Shown: positions 37,176 to 46,221, counted from the first letter of the stretch. The stretch is DNA of 64,000 bases from Nitrosomonas sp. (GCA_016708955.1 JADJES010000001.1:186001-250000), one strand, 5' to 3'. Notes: a model not told the origin generated them from the letters alone. Numbers and translations: made by a program.

Positions 37176-37189
37176 TTGATCATTATCAA
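37176..37189. promoter_or_regulatory. FNR/Crp-family operator upstream of the glycyl-radical operon
   Basis: The sequence TTGAT-CATT-ATCAA is a perfect match to the FNR consensus TTGATNNNNATCAA. It lies 191 bases upstream of the first operon gene (minus strand) and 262 bases before the start of a Crp/Fnr-family relic on the plus strand. Anaerobic activation of the glycyl-radical operon is the obvious reading. The rest of the 452-base intergenic region (36986-37437) shows no gene. Confidence 0.7.
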
Positions 37190-37437
37190 TAAATCCTAAT
37201 TGTTCTTGTCTATTTACAGGGCTGATTTTTTCAGCATCTGCATAGATTCTCTTGTTTCTCCTGCGCAGGAGTGTATTGTGCAATTCCTCTACGCATCGGA
37301 TCGCAATTACCTGCTCGCCAAACAAAACATTTCTTCAAATTGATATATCATTACCCCTTCTGGGGGGAATGTGGTCTTGGTTAAAATTACCGGAATGATT
37401 GGAGAATAAAAATTCTTGAGCGTTGGATAAACGTGAA

Positions 37438-38009
37438 ATGACCACACGAACTATACCGGCTGAGCGCGCTGGCGCTATGTTATCCGTTATCAAGGAGTTT
37501 CAAAGCCTGTCACCCAAAGATATAGAAATGGTTGCGGCTTCTTGTCAGTGGCATCGCTATGAAACCGGTAATGAAATTGTGCGCTATCATGATCACACTA
37601 ACAGCGCTTTTTTCATCGCCCAGGGGTGAAATTCGTGTCATGTATCATGGCTTGTCGGGGCAAGAGGTTATCTTGTGTGATTTGCCAGGGTAATGTTTGG
37701 GAGGATGACCCTGGCCGGTGATGCGACCAGGCGTTGGCCTGTCGCGCGGATTTCGAATCTGATTTATTCAATCGCCAGATAGCCGAAGTCATTCTAAGCG
37801 CTTCCGGCAGTCGCCGTTTGACCGACGCGATATGATTCAACACTGGCGTGCGAAGTATTCAGGGGCGTGGCGTCGCCGCCTCTCGGCCCACCCAGCTGAT
37901 CGCCAATCTGGTCAGCACGCATCGTGAAGCCGTATCGCGAGAACTGAATAAGCTGGTAACAAGTAAGCTTATTATGCGGCAGGGCACGATTGCTGTCGGT
38001 GCAAGCTGA
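37438..38009 (+). pseudogene. Crp/Fnr family transcription regulator, decayed
   Basis: The N-terminal cyclic-nucleotide-type barrel is readable from ATG 37438: SLSPKDIEMVAASCQWHRYE, TGNEIVRYHDHTNSAFFIAQ, then stop TGA at 37627. After a one-base shift it continues EIRVMYHGLSGQEVILCDL. The C-terminal helix-turn-helix is recognisable near 37890-37990 (QLIANLVSTHREAVSRELNK, then LVTSKLIMRQGTIAVGAS) but in another frame, with further breaks between. It lacks the N-terminal cysteine cluster of FNR. It diverges from the glycyl-radical operon and may once have been its local regulator. An in-frame TTG at 37423 is an alternative start. Confidence 0.8.
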
Positions 38010-38153
38010 CTGAAATGGTCAATGCGGCGCGCGGCGGTCTCTAATGGAAATCTTGCAGTAACATTTCCTGATTACAATCTCTTGATTATTTGTTATGCCG
38101 CGCTTAAATGTGGCAAACTTCGCAGTTGAACTTATTACGGGTCTATTAAATTC

Positions 38154-39401
38154 GTGTCCCCTTATGAACTTTTCATTGGTTTGCGTTATACGCGCGCCAA
38201 AAAACGCAATCATTTCATTTCATTCATTTCATTAATTTCTCTGATGGGCATCACGCTGGGAATGACGGCGCTCATTACGGTCATGTCGGTCATGAATGGT
38301 TTCCAGAAAGAAGTGCGCACACGGATTCTAGGCGTCGCTTCGCATGTTCAGATCGGCAGCATTCATGGCAATCTGAGCCACTGGCAGCAAACCGCAGAAG
38401 AAGCAGTTAAGCACCCATTCGTAGAAGCTGCCGCACCTTATGTCAATGCGCAAGGCATGCTATCGCACAACCAAGTTGTTCAGGGGGTTGTTGTGCGCGG
38501 TATTCTGCCAACCATGGAGGACAAGGTGGCGGATTTTGGAAGAATGATGGCTAGCGGAAAGCTGGATAATCTGGTGCCGGGTGAATTTGGTATTGTCATC
38601 GGCATGGAATTGGCGCGCTCTATGGGTACTTTCCTCGGTGATAAAATCGTTTTAATTTCGCCGCAAGGGCAGGTCACGCCTGCGGGCATTTTGCCACGGC
38701 TGAAGCAATTCACCGTGGTCGGTATTTTCGAAGCGGGGCACTTTGAATATGACTCCGGATTGGTTCTGATTCACATGTTTGATGCGCAGAAACTTTATCG
38801 CATGGATAACGATGATGTTTCCGGTGTGCGTCTAAAACTGAAGGATTTGTTTCTGGCGCCCCAAGTTGTTCAAGAATTACCCGCGATGCTGACGATCGAC
38901 AGCTATATCAGTGACTGGACAAAACAGCATGCCAATTATTTTCGTGCAATCCAGATCGAGAAACGCATGTTATCGTTGATTCTCGCATTGATTATTGCGG
39001 TGGCGGCATTCAATATTGTTTCCACATTGGTAATGGCGGTGACCGACAAGGAATCGGATATCGCGATTTTACGTACCCTCGGCGCAAGCCCGCGCAGCAT
39101 CATGAAGATATTCATTGTGCAGGGAACGTTTATTGGCGTTTTTGGCACAATTTTGGGGGTTGCGGGCGGTATGTTGTTAGCCTACAACGTGGGTGAGGTG
39201 GTGGCGTTTATTGAAAGTTTGTTCCACGTTCAGTTCTTATCGCGAGAAATTTATTACATCAGCACCATTCCAACCGATCCGCAGATGGCGGATATCACCA
39301 CCGTTGCTGTGACATCATTTGTCCTCAGTCTGCTGGCAACGATTTATCCAAGCTATCGTGCTTCCAAAGTGAATCCGGCGGAGGCGTTACGCTATGAATG
39401 A
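38154..39401 (+). CDS. lolC: Lipoprotein-releasing system permease LolC/E
   Basis: LolC/E with LolD forms the inner-membrane ABC complex that releases outer-membrane lipoproteins to LolA. The 415-residue protein has the MacB/FtsX topology: an N-terminal helix (ISFISLISLMGITLGMTALI, then TVMSVMNGFQ), a large periplasmic domain (about 50-265) and three C-terminal helices (about 270-400, with DIAILRTLGASPRSIMKIFI). The start is GTG 38154, giving the usual YELFIGLRYTRAKKRNHFIS N-terminus. It overlaps lolD by eight bases. A single LolC-type permease here suggests a LolF-like homodimer, but a second gene elsewhere is not excluded. Confidence 0.92.
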   Translation: MSPYELFIGLRYTRAKKRNHFISFISLISLMGITLGMTALITVMSVMNGFQKEVRTRILGVASHVQIGSIHGNLSHWQQTAEEAVKHPFVEAAAPYVNAQGMLSHNQVVQGVVVRGILPTMEDKVADFGRMMASGKLDNLVPGEFGIVIGMELARSMGTFLGDKIVLISPQGQVTPAGILPRLKQFTVVGIFEAGHFEYDSGLVLIHMFDAQKLYRMDNDDVSGVRLKLKDLFLAPQVVQELPAMLTIDSYISDWTKQHANYFRAIQIEKRMLSLILALIIAVAAFNIVSTLVMAVTDKESDIAILRTLGASPRSIMKIFIVQGTFIGVFGTILGVAGGMLLAYNVGEVVAFIESLFHVQFLSREIYYISTIPTDPQMADITTVAVTSFVLSLLATIYPSYRASKVNPAEALRYE

Positions 39402-40083
39402 TACTGTTATCTCATGCCGCAATCTGGTCAAGCAGTTTTCTCAGGGTGATTTGGCAGTTCCGGTATTAAAAGGCGTTAATCTGGATCTGATTAAAGGGGA
39501 AATGCTGGCGATTGTCGGCGCCTCCGGTTCCGGCAAAAGCACGTTGCTGCATATACTCGGCGGATTGGATGCGCCGACAAGCGGGAATATCCGGATTCTC
39601 GGGCAAGATATCGCGCAAATCAATGAAGAAGAGCGCTGCCGGTTACGCAATGGGTCGCTCGGCTTCATCTATCAGTTTCATCATTTGTTACCGGAATTCA
39701 GCGCGCTGGAGAATGTGGCTATGCCGCTGTTGATTCGTAGGTTGCCGAACCAGGAAGCCTATGACCGGGCGGAAGATATATTGAAACAGGTTGGCTTGAG
39801 TCACCGCTTGACACATACACCCGGTGAATTATCCGGCGGTGAACGCCAACGCGCTGCGGTTGCGCGTGCATTGGTTACACAACCCGCCTGCATCCTGGCT
39901 GATGAGCCTACCGGAAATCTTGACCGGCAGACAGCTGAGAGCGTCTTTGATTTGATGCTGGAGTTGAATCATAGAATCAATGCCAGCCTGGTCATTGTCA
40001 CGCACGATTCCCGTCTTGCCAATCGTGCTCAGCAAATCAAGCAATTGATCGACGGCGTTCTATGCGACATTCCCAATGCATAA
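39394..40083 (+). CDS. lolD: Lipoprotein-releasing system ATP-binding protein LolD
   Basis: A 229-residue ABC ATPase energising lipoprotein release. Walker A is IVGASGSGKSTLLHILGGLD, the Q-loop region is GFIYQFHHLLPEFSALENV, the signature is LSGGERQRAAVARALV and Walker B is CILADEPTGNLD, all as in LolD. It overlaps the permease gene and is cytoplasmic, membrane-associated. Confidence 0.95.
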   Translation: MNDTVISCRNLVKQFSQGDLAVPVLKGVNLDLIKGEMLAIVGASGSGKSTLLHILGGLDAPTSGNIRILGQDIAQINEEERCRLRNGSLGFIYQFHHLLPEFSALENVAMPLLIRRLPNQEAYDRAEDILKQVGLSHRLTHTPGELSGGERQRAAVARALVTQPACILADEPTGNLDRQTAESVFDLMLELNHRINASLVIVTHDSRLANRAQQIKQLIDGVLCDIPNA

Positions 40084-40133
40084 CGACTACGTAAACACAC
40101 CACCGATCTCTCATCCATTTTTATAGCCGGCTT

Positions 40134-41861
40134 ATGCGTACTTTATTTACGTACATCATGGTCTTTCCCCGGCGCAGCGCTTTTGTTCTGGTTGCACTGC
40201 TGATTGCCGGTATCGCTGAAGGATTGAGTTTAACAGCGCTGCTGCCTTTATTATCGATCGCTGTTGGTGATTCAGGCGAGACGGGCGATTCAGGCATCGG
40301 TAAATTCATGGAGAAAGCGCTGCAAGATATCGGCATTGAACCCACGTTGGATGCGATCTTGATCATTATCGTTGGCGGTATGTTTCTCAAAGGTGTGGTG
40401 TTGCTGTTGGCTAATCGTCAGGTCGGTTACACCGTTGCGCATGTGGCGACGGCCTTGCGCCTGGATCTAATTGAAGCTTTGCTGGCTAGCCGGTGGCAAT
40501 ACTATTTACGGCAACCCGTCGGATCACTTGCTAATTCGGTTGCGACGGAAGCTTATCGTGCGGCCAACGGTTTTGAGCACAGTGTCAACGTGCTGGCGCT
40601 CGCTATTCAAGTGCTGGTATACGCCATCGTCGCATTGTTTATTTCATGGGAAGCGACACTGGCTTCATTAATTATCGGCTTATTCCTGTTAATTGTGTTG
40701 AATCGCTTAGTCAGCGCAACCCGGCGTGCAGGTAACAAGCAAACCCAATTGCTACGTAATTTATTAACGTACTTATCCGATGTGCTCAGTTCGGTGAAAT
40801 CACTGAAAGCCATGGCGCGTGACAATGTTGCCGACGCTATTCTGCACGAACAGACGCAACACCTGGAAAAAGCCACGCGCCGGGAAGTGATGAATCGAGC
40901 TGCGCTAACCGCGCTGCAGGAACCCATACTTGCCGCTCTGACAGCCAGCGGCTTATATCTTGCATTGGTGGTGTGGCAATTATCCTTGCCGGAAGTTATG
41001 TTGATGGTTTTTTTGTTGACGCGTATTTTGGGATTGCTGAATAAAACGCAGCGCAGACACCAGCAACTGGCCGCGCAAGAAAGTGCTTATTGGGCTTTAC
41101 GTAAGGCTGCCGAAGACGCGCGCGCGGCGGCAGAGAGGGCAACGGGAACACTGCAACCTACGCTGCAAAAAGGCATTACATTGCAGCATGTCAAATTTGA
41201 TTATGGCCAGAAAACTATTTTCAAAGATCTGAATATCGAAATACCGATCAACTCATTTACTGCGGTCATGGGGCCATCCGGCGCCGGCAAAAGTACATTG
41301 CTGGATCTACTCTGTGGATTGGCCGAGCCGCAATCCGGAGAAGTTCAGATTGACGGCGTATCGTTGCATGACATCAATCTTCGCCAATGGCGCCACATGA
41401 TTGGCTATGTTTCGCAAGACACTATTTTGTTGCATGATACGGTGATGAATAACATTCTGGTCGGCGAACCCGCATTGACTGCCGCCGATGCAGAGCGAGC
41501 GCTACGCCAGGCCGGCGCTTGGGATTTTGTCAGTGCTTTGCCGGAAGGATTGCAAACGGTTGTGGGTGAGCGCGGAGGATTACTTTCCGGCGGACAACGC
41601 CAGCGTGTCGCCATTGCACGGGCGCTGGCTCACAGCCCATCTTTCTTAATTCTGGATGAACCTACCAGCGCACTGGACCCGGAAAGCGAAAAAACCATCT
41701 GCGAAACGCTACAGGAATTGGCCAAGGATTTGACGGTTATTGCTGTCTCGCATCAACCGGCTGTCATTAATGCCGCAGATCGTGTATTTATACTTTCCAA
41801 TGGCGTGGCGGAACCGTTATCGCAGGCAGTGCCGCAGATGAGTAGCGCACTGAGCAGTTAG
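40134..41861 (+). CDS. ABC exporter, fused permease and ATPase (MsbA-like)
   Basis: A 575-residue half-transporter. Residues 1-310 form a six-helix ABC transporter membrane domain (starts RTLFTYIMVFPRRSAFVLVA). Residues 340-560 are the ATPase: Walker A GPSGAGKSTLLDLLCGL, Q-loop IGYVSQDTILLHDTVMNNIL, signature LLSGGQRQRVAIARAL, Walker B FLILDEPTSALDPESE, and the H-loop VIAVSHQP. Export of lipid A core, another lipid or a peptide is possible; the fused form and neighbourhood of lolCD suggest envelope biogenesis, but the substrate is not readable. It lies 50 bases after lolD. Confidence 0.85.
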   Translation: MRTLFTYIMVFPRRSAFVLVALLIAGIAEGLSLTALLPLLSIAVGDSGETGDSGIGKFMEKALQDIGIEPTLDAILIIIVGGMFLKGVVLLLANRQVGYTVAHVATALRLDLIEALLASRWQYYLRQPVGSLANSVATEAYRAANGFEHSVNVLALAIQVLVYAIVALFISWEATLASLIIGLFLLIVLNRLVSATRRAGNKQTQLLRNLLTYLSDVLSSVKSLKAMARDNVADAILHEQTQHLEKATRREVMNRAALTALQEPILAALTASGLYLALVVWQLSLPEVMLMVFLLTRILGLLNKTQRRHQQLAAQESAYWALRKAAEDARAAAERATGTLQPTLQKGITLQHVKFDYGQKTIFKDLNIEIPINSFTAVMGPSGAGKSTLLDLLCGLAEPQSGEVQIDGVSLHDINLRQWRHMIGYVSQDTILLHDTVMNNILVGEPALTAADAERALRQAGAWDFVSALPEGLQTVVGERGGLLSGGQRQRVAIARALAHSPSFLILDEPTSALDPESEKTICETLQELAKDLTVIAVSHQPAVINAADRVFILSNGVAEPLSQAVPQMSSALSS

Positions 41862-41880
41862 AAATTAATTTAAATGCCAT

Positions 41881-42681
41881 TCACTCGGTTGATTTGCATG
41901 GAATCTGCGCGAGCTCTTGTGTGGCGTCACTCCAGGCAAGTGAGCGGTAGTCAAAGCCATTCTCGATTGCTGGTTTGATAATGTCGAAGAAGGGTGATAT
42001 GTCGAAATCGCGCGGTGTGTATAGACTGTGATGACGAATATGGTAGATTTCAGCATAGCAATCAGCATGCATCGGATTATCTGACCAGGTGCGTTGAATC
42101 TCCGGCAAGATTGGGTAGTGCACCGATTCGAACGCCTGCGCGATCAGGGTTGAACAGATAGCGCGTGTCGGGTCGCTGCTGCCTAGGGCCAGAAGGCGTC
42201 TGCGGAATCTTGTGGGAACGGGCAGAGTGGGAAGAAGATAGCGCAGGAGATCGAAAATGTGCTTTAGGTCATAGTGCTGACCGATACGTGCAATCACATA
42301 ATCGACAACCCGTTTGCGATCCTCATCGTTCAAACCGACAGGACGGCAAATCCGGGTGTGCATTTGCGCATAATGTGCCAATGTTATTGCGCGCACCCCC
42401 TCCTTCAGATCGGCTTCAATTAGTACCTGAGGTAGCTGCCAGGGTGCTCTGGAAGGCAATACATCGCCGATGTACAGGGCTGCATGTGACCAGGTGGATT
42501 GCGTAAGATATTTGATAGCGACACTGACACGGGTATTTCCTTCAACCAGTAGGACATCTCCGGGTTGTAAGGCTGCTGAGAGCTTTTCCTGGCTGATCGT
42601 AGCAACTTGAGTACTTTGCCGCACCGGCTTGGTTAGGAACCGTGCCAGACCACGACCTACAATCTCAGTTACCTGACCCAT
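41881..42681 (-). CDS. YiiX/YebB-like NlpC/P60 cysteine hydrolase
   Basis: A 266-residue protein. The permuted NlpC/P60 motifs are visible: GDVLLVEGNTRVSVAIKYLT, then STWSHAALYIGD (catalytic histidine), EADLKEGVR, and ICSTLIAQAFE with the probable catalytic cysteine. Members act on lipids, peptides or peptidoglycan; the physiological substrate is unknown. There is no clear signal peptide. Its start is 45 bases from the 161-bp repeat that holds the truncated copy of the ion-channel promoter, so the two were divergent neighbours. Confidence 0.75.
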   Translation of the reverse strand: MGQVTEIVGRGLARFLTKPVRQSTQVATISQEKLSAALQPGDVLLVEGNTRVSVAIKYLTQSTWSHAALYIGDVLPSRAPWQLPQVLIEADLKEGVRAITLAHYAQMHTRICRPVGLNDEDRKRVVDYVIARIGQHYDLKHIFDLLRYLLPTLPVPTRFRRRLLALGSSDPTRAICSTLIAQAFESVHYPILPEIQRTWSDNPMHADCYAEIYHIRHHSLYTPRDFDISPFFDIIKPAIENGFDYRSLAWSDATQELAQIPCKSTE

Positions 42682-42726
42682 AAATTCTTCCTTATGACGA
42701 TAAGTATTGGCTTGATTCCGATATTT

Positions 42727-42887
42727 ACATGGCTATGTGAGGTAAAACAGCGATGCATCGAACAATTTCAACATTACAATTTTATTTAATGAAAGCAGCT
42801 TCTATTATATGTGTCTACAATGCGTTTTGTGATAGGTAATTTGCCTGTTAATGATGAATGAGCATACTTTCTATTTGATGGCACTAG
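42727..42887 (+). repeat. 161-bp direct repeat, left copy (promoter and first codons of the ion-channel gene)
   Basis: Identical to 63213-63373 except for one base (A at 42883, G at 63369). It contains the upstream region and first codons (MMNEHTFYLMAL) of the ion-channel gene found intact at 63337. The copy is cut by the left end of the IS630 element, whose TA target lies within the last bases. The repeats are 20,486 bases apart. Confidence 0.95.
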
Positions 42888-42970
42888 TAGTCAGTCATTA
42901 AAAAACAAAATGATGTCAGATAATCTTTAGGTATGTTATTAAGAGATTTTTGTTGTGAGAGCAAACTATC

Positions 42971-44216
42971 ATGCCTGCCATTGAATCCGCGCAAAATTAA
43001 TCTGAGCGATAATGAAAGACAAATCTTGCAAGCCGTAGTGTAAAAAGGCAAGAGCGCCGTACGCAGCCAAACACGTGCTCGCATTCTGCTCAAGGCTGCA
43101 GAGGGCTCGCGAGACAAAGACATTATAGATGCGCTGAATGTCTCGCCGTCGATGGTGGCAAAGATGCGACAGCGCTGCGTGGAAGAAGGGCCGGAAGCGG
43201 CCTTGAAAGATCACCCGCGTCCCGGCAAGGCGCCAAAACTCAGCGATAAACAGGCAGCTCATCTCATTGCGGTGGCCTGCAGCGATGCGCCCGATGGCCA
43301 TAACCACTGGACACTGCGCCTGCTGGCGGACAAAGTAGTGGAATTAAATTACGTCGATTCCTGCAGTTACGAAACCATTCGCCAGCTTTTAAAAAAACAC
43401 GCTTAACAGGCCGTTGAAAAACGTTTTCGAGGCAGCCGATGCAAGGCAAAAACAGGCGAAAAAGCGCAGTTTATGCTTAATAAATGAGCATTTTGAGTCT
43501 GTTTTTAACACCGCAGCGGCAACGCAGATAGTTTTTCAACGGCCTGTTAAACCCTGGCAAAAGCAGGAATGGTGCATCCCAGAGGTCAGTTCCGATTTTG
43601 TGGCGGCGATGGAAGATGTTCTCGACCTGTATGAAGAGCCCTATGATCCGATGCGTCCGGTCGTCTGTTTCGATGAAAGTCCCAAGCAACTCATCGCCGA
43701 AGTGCGTAAACCACTTCCACCCGAACCGGGTACGCCGGCGCGTTATGATACCGAGTACGAGCGCAAAGGTGTCTGTGACTTGATGATGATTTGTGAGCCT
43801 AAGCGCGGCTTTCGTCAGGTTGATATCACCGACCGGCGCACCAAGATTGAGTTTGCCCAGTGCATGAAGCACATTGCCGATATTTATCCGCAGGCCAGCG
43901 TTATTCGAGTGGTTTTGGATAAACCCTTAACACCCACAAAATCGGATCCCTCTACGAGGCCTTTCCGGCCGAACAGGCGCACGATTTAGCGCGAAGACTG
44001 GAATTTCATTACACTCCCAAGCACGGCAGTTGGTTGAACATTGCCGAAATCGAGCTGGCTGTGTTGTCCAACATGTGTCTGACACAACGCATTCCAGACA
44101 AAGATCATCTACTACGCCGTGAGATAGAAGCAAATGTCAATGCCCGCAATGCCAAAGCCTGCTCCCGTCAATTGGCGCTTCACCTCTCAGGATGCTCGCC
44201 GCAAACTGGCACGTTT
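42971..44216 (+). pseudogene. IS630 family transposase, multiply broken
   Basis: Pieces in order: PLNPRKINLSDNERQILQAV with a stop at 43040, then KSAVRSQTRARILLKAAEGS and the helix-turn-helix part to RQLLKKHA (43403). The MITE interrupts here. The DDE domain resumes KPWQKQEWCIPEVSS, PVVCFDESPKQLIAEV, and after another shift HYTPKHGSWLNIAEIELAVL. The last part (DARRKLARLYPRFSN) is in yet another frame. At least three frameshifts, one stop and one insertion make it dead. Confidence 0.85.
43406..43549. repeat. MITE family B inserted in the IS630 transposase gene
   Basis: This 144-base element has perfect 18-base inverted ends (AACAGGCCGTTGAAAAAC at 43406, mirrored to 43549). TTA/TAA sequences at both edges (43403-43405, 43549-43551) may be the target duplication. 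It has no coding capacity and interrupts the transposase between LLKKHA and KPWQKQEW. Confidence 0.8.
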
Positions 44217-44245
44217 GTATCCTCGTTTTTCAAACTGACTGACTA

Positions 44246-45334
44246 CTAGGCGAACACTACACCACTTTGCTGAAGCCCGACTAAATCAATGTTCGTTGCA
44301 TTGACTTCAGAATTAGCGGCAATTTCCAGCAACTCCGCTTGAGTGAATGATCCGCCACTGCCCTGTAGCAATCCGACATAAAAATCATGCTCTGCGGCCG
44401 ATGGTGCTACGCCTACTACATTCTGGAAGATCTTATCCACAAAGTCCCCATTACTGGGATTGCCCAACACGCCGATCACGAGTTGCGCTACTTGCAACAT
44501 ACTTTGGCCGGAATCGAACAGATTGAGTCCGATACCGACATAATCCGGATGTTCGCCAATGGTAGTCGCATCGAACGCGGCACCGATAATTCGAACCGTG
44601 TTGCTGGCTGCTTGCCCGGCATTAAGATCAACAGCAATATTTTTATCGGTAAATTGAAAACGCTCAATACCGGAAACTGTATCGTTGCCATCGGGCCCGG
44701 AAATGCTGAGACCGGTACTTGTTCCAAGAATTGAGTAGTTCGCACGATTGCTGTTGTAGATTGCAGTATCAACACCCAAGCCGCCACTCAGTGTGTCATT
44801 GCCTCCCGCGCCATTCAGCGTGTCCTGTCCGCCAGCCCCCAAGATAAAGTCATCCCCTGATGTACCTGCTAAATTGTCCGGCCCATCTGTTCCGGAGAAC
44901 ACATTGCTGGGTATAGTGCCGGTGTTACCCGCGAAATTTGTGGGGGAATTGACTCCAGTCGAGCTATCGGGGTTGAGCGACCGTATTCCGTCAGCCGGTA
45001 ATGAAGCGTAATTTATCGCGCCCCCAACCATCCCGGGAAAACTCACAGCACCACTCACAGTGAACAGAAATCCATTCGGAATGATGTAATCGGGTGTAAC
45101 AATGCCCAACTCCGCAAACCCTTGCGTCGCAACCAGAACTGACTTATTGGTTGTCGTCTCATTGGGGAGATTCGTGGTGATATTGAAAGTGTTTGTAGTG
45201 ACGCCATTGGTCGAGGTAATTTTATGCCCCGCCCACTCGTGCTGGCCATTCGCATCCCCTTCAAACTCGATAAATTGAACAGTTCCATTAGCATTCGAAT
45301 AGACTTCGTTAATGTGGAATAAGTGAAATGACAT
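44246..45334 (-). CDS. RTX-type calcium-binding protein with DUF4214-like C-terminus
   Basis: A 362-residue acidic protein, likely secreted by a type I system. The N-terminus (FHLFHINEVYSNANGTVQFI, then EFEGDANGQHEWAGHK) resembles a lamin-tail-like domain. RTX nonapeptides follow at about 150-200 (GTDGPDNLAGTSGDDFILGA, then GGQDTLNGAGGNDTLSGG). The C-terminal 110 residues (GIGLNLFDSGQSMLQVAQLV, then VVGVAPSAAEHDFYVGLLQG) match the helical DUF4214-type repeat. There is no signal peptide. The TAG stop falls in the TA target of the IS630 insertion, so the original last residues may have been replaced. A GGAG-like site precedes ATG 45334. Confidence 0.75.
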   Translation of the reverse strand: MSFHLFHINEVYSNANGTVQFIEFEGDANGQHEWAGHKITSTNGVTTNTFNITTNLPNETTTNKSVLVATQGFAELGIVTPDYIIPNGFLFTVSGAVSFPGMVGGAINYASLPADGIRSLNPDSSTGVNSPTNFAGNTGTIPSNVFSGTDGPDNLAGTSGDDFILGAGGQDTLNGAGGNDTLSGGLGVDTAIYNSNRANYSILGTSTGLSISGPDGNDTVSGIERFQFTDKNIAVDLNAGQAASNTVRIIGAAFDATTIGEHPDYVGIGLNLFDSGQSMLQVAQLVIGVLGNPSNGDFVDKIFQNVVGVAPSAAEHDFYVGLLQGSGGSFTQAELLEIAANSEVNATNIDLVGLQQSGVVFA

Positions 45335-45630
45335 TTTTTTCTCCTTAGATCAGCCGTTGAGAGCGCAGTGAAGCTACTAACATGGTACATGAATAATTTC
45401 GATGCCAGATTGTCTCATTGACTGACCTCAAAATATATAATTCTATTGTTCGTATTATAAAGTTGCCGCCTTAATAAGGGAATAAGTGTATTGCTTATTT
45501 TTTTCTACGCAAGATGCCTAGAAATTTTCGGGTTGTGATTTGCTTCAAGAAAATTTTGATGAGGTCCTTAAAATTAAATAATGAGCAGCGAAGTATGCGA
45601 GATTAGTTTTCTCGCCGGATCTGTTCCGGG

Positions 45631-45981
45631 TTATTTCTTTCTCCACTGCCCATCGATCTGAATCCAGGTTCCTGCCGGGACTTTCCGGATGATTTCTGCG
45701 GCGTATACTTTTCCTACCTGTTCAATGTCTATGCCCTGTGCCGCGGCTTTTTCCTGGTAAATGGTTTTGCGCTTGGCGTTAATCGCATCGGCTTCCGCCT
45801 GAGCACCTGCTTCCCTTGCCACGACATAACCCTCATACGTTTCACCAATCGCACCCGATGCGCGCAGATCATCAAGCGCATCAGCCCATGCCGGTGTTGC
45901 GCAAAGTGTTAACGCCAGCAGAATAGCACCGCTGATTCCTGCGAGCGGTTTTTTAACTGTCATTTTTGGAATACGCTGCAT
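45631..45981 (-). CDS. ydbL: YdbL family (DUF1318) periplasmic protein
   Basis: A 116-residue protein with a signal peptide (about 1-33, ending ATPAWA) and the DUF1318 domain (ALDDLRASGAIGETYEGYVV, then NAKRKTIYQEKAAAQGI). It is the third gene of the ydbH-ynbE-ydbL operon. YdbH is one of the AsmA-like bridge proteins for phospholipid transport to the outer membrane, and YdbL is thought to assist the YdbH-YnbE assembly. Confidence 0.88.
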   Translation of the reverse strand: MQRIPKMTVKKPLAGISGAILLALTLCATPAWADALDDLRASGAIGETYEGYVVAREAGAQAEADAINAKRKTIYQEKAAAQGIDIEQVGKVYAAEIIRKVPAGTWIQIDGQWRKK

Positions 45982-46005
45982 AGTGTTCTCCTTTCTCGTT
46001 TAATA

Positions 46006-46221
46006 TCAGAAAATGCCGGGGTTGGCCGCGATATCTTTCTTGGCTTCTTCTTCAAGCTTTACCCGAATATCAGCATCCAGTTTGATATTGAGATTAATCG
46101 TAATCGGCTCCTGCGGTGTTTCCAGCTTGACTGTCGGTGCGCACGCAGTAATCACCAGGCAGCAAAGGATCAGGATTACTGTGACGCGTATTGTGTTTGT
46201 CATTCGATCAATTTTGCGCAT
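46006..46221 (-). CDS. ynbE: YnbE family outer-membrane lipoprotein
   Basis: A 71-residue lipoprotein with a signal peptide and lipobox LVITAC (cysteine near residue 27), then TVKLETPQEPITINLNIKLD as in YnbE. YnbE forms a complex with YdbH at the outer membrane in E. coli. The ATG at 46221 has an AGGAG site seven bases upstream. It lies between ydbH and ydbL. Confidence 0.88.
   Translation of the reverse strand: MRKIDRMTNTIRVTVILILCCLVITACAPTVKLETPQEPITINLNIKLDADIRVKLEEEAKKDIAANPGIF

Larger units (their letters stand above)
42887..44246 (+). mobile_element. IS630 family element, decayed
   Basis: Inverted ends GTAGTCAGTCATTAAAAAAC at 42887 and the mirror of GTAGTCAGTCAGTTTG at 44231-44246, flanked by TA on both sides (42885-42886 and 44247-44248), the target duplication of IS630/mariner elements. 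It is about 1360 bases including a MITE. The left flank is the truncated ion-channel gene and the right flank the end of the RTX-like gene, two sequences that were not originally adjacent. Confidence 0.8.

Noticed and set aside
37338..37352. Second FNR site (TTGATATATCATTA)
   Set aside because: Only the left half matches; the right half differs from ATCAA.
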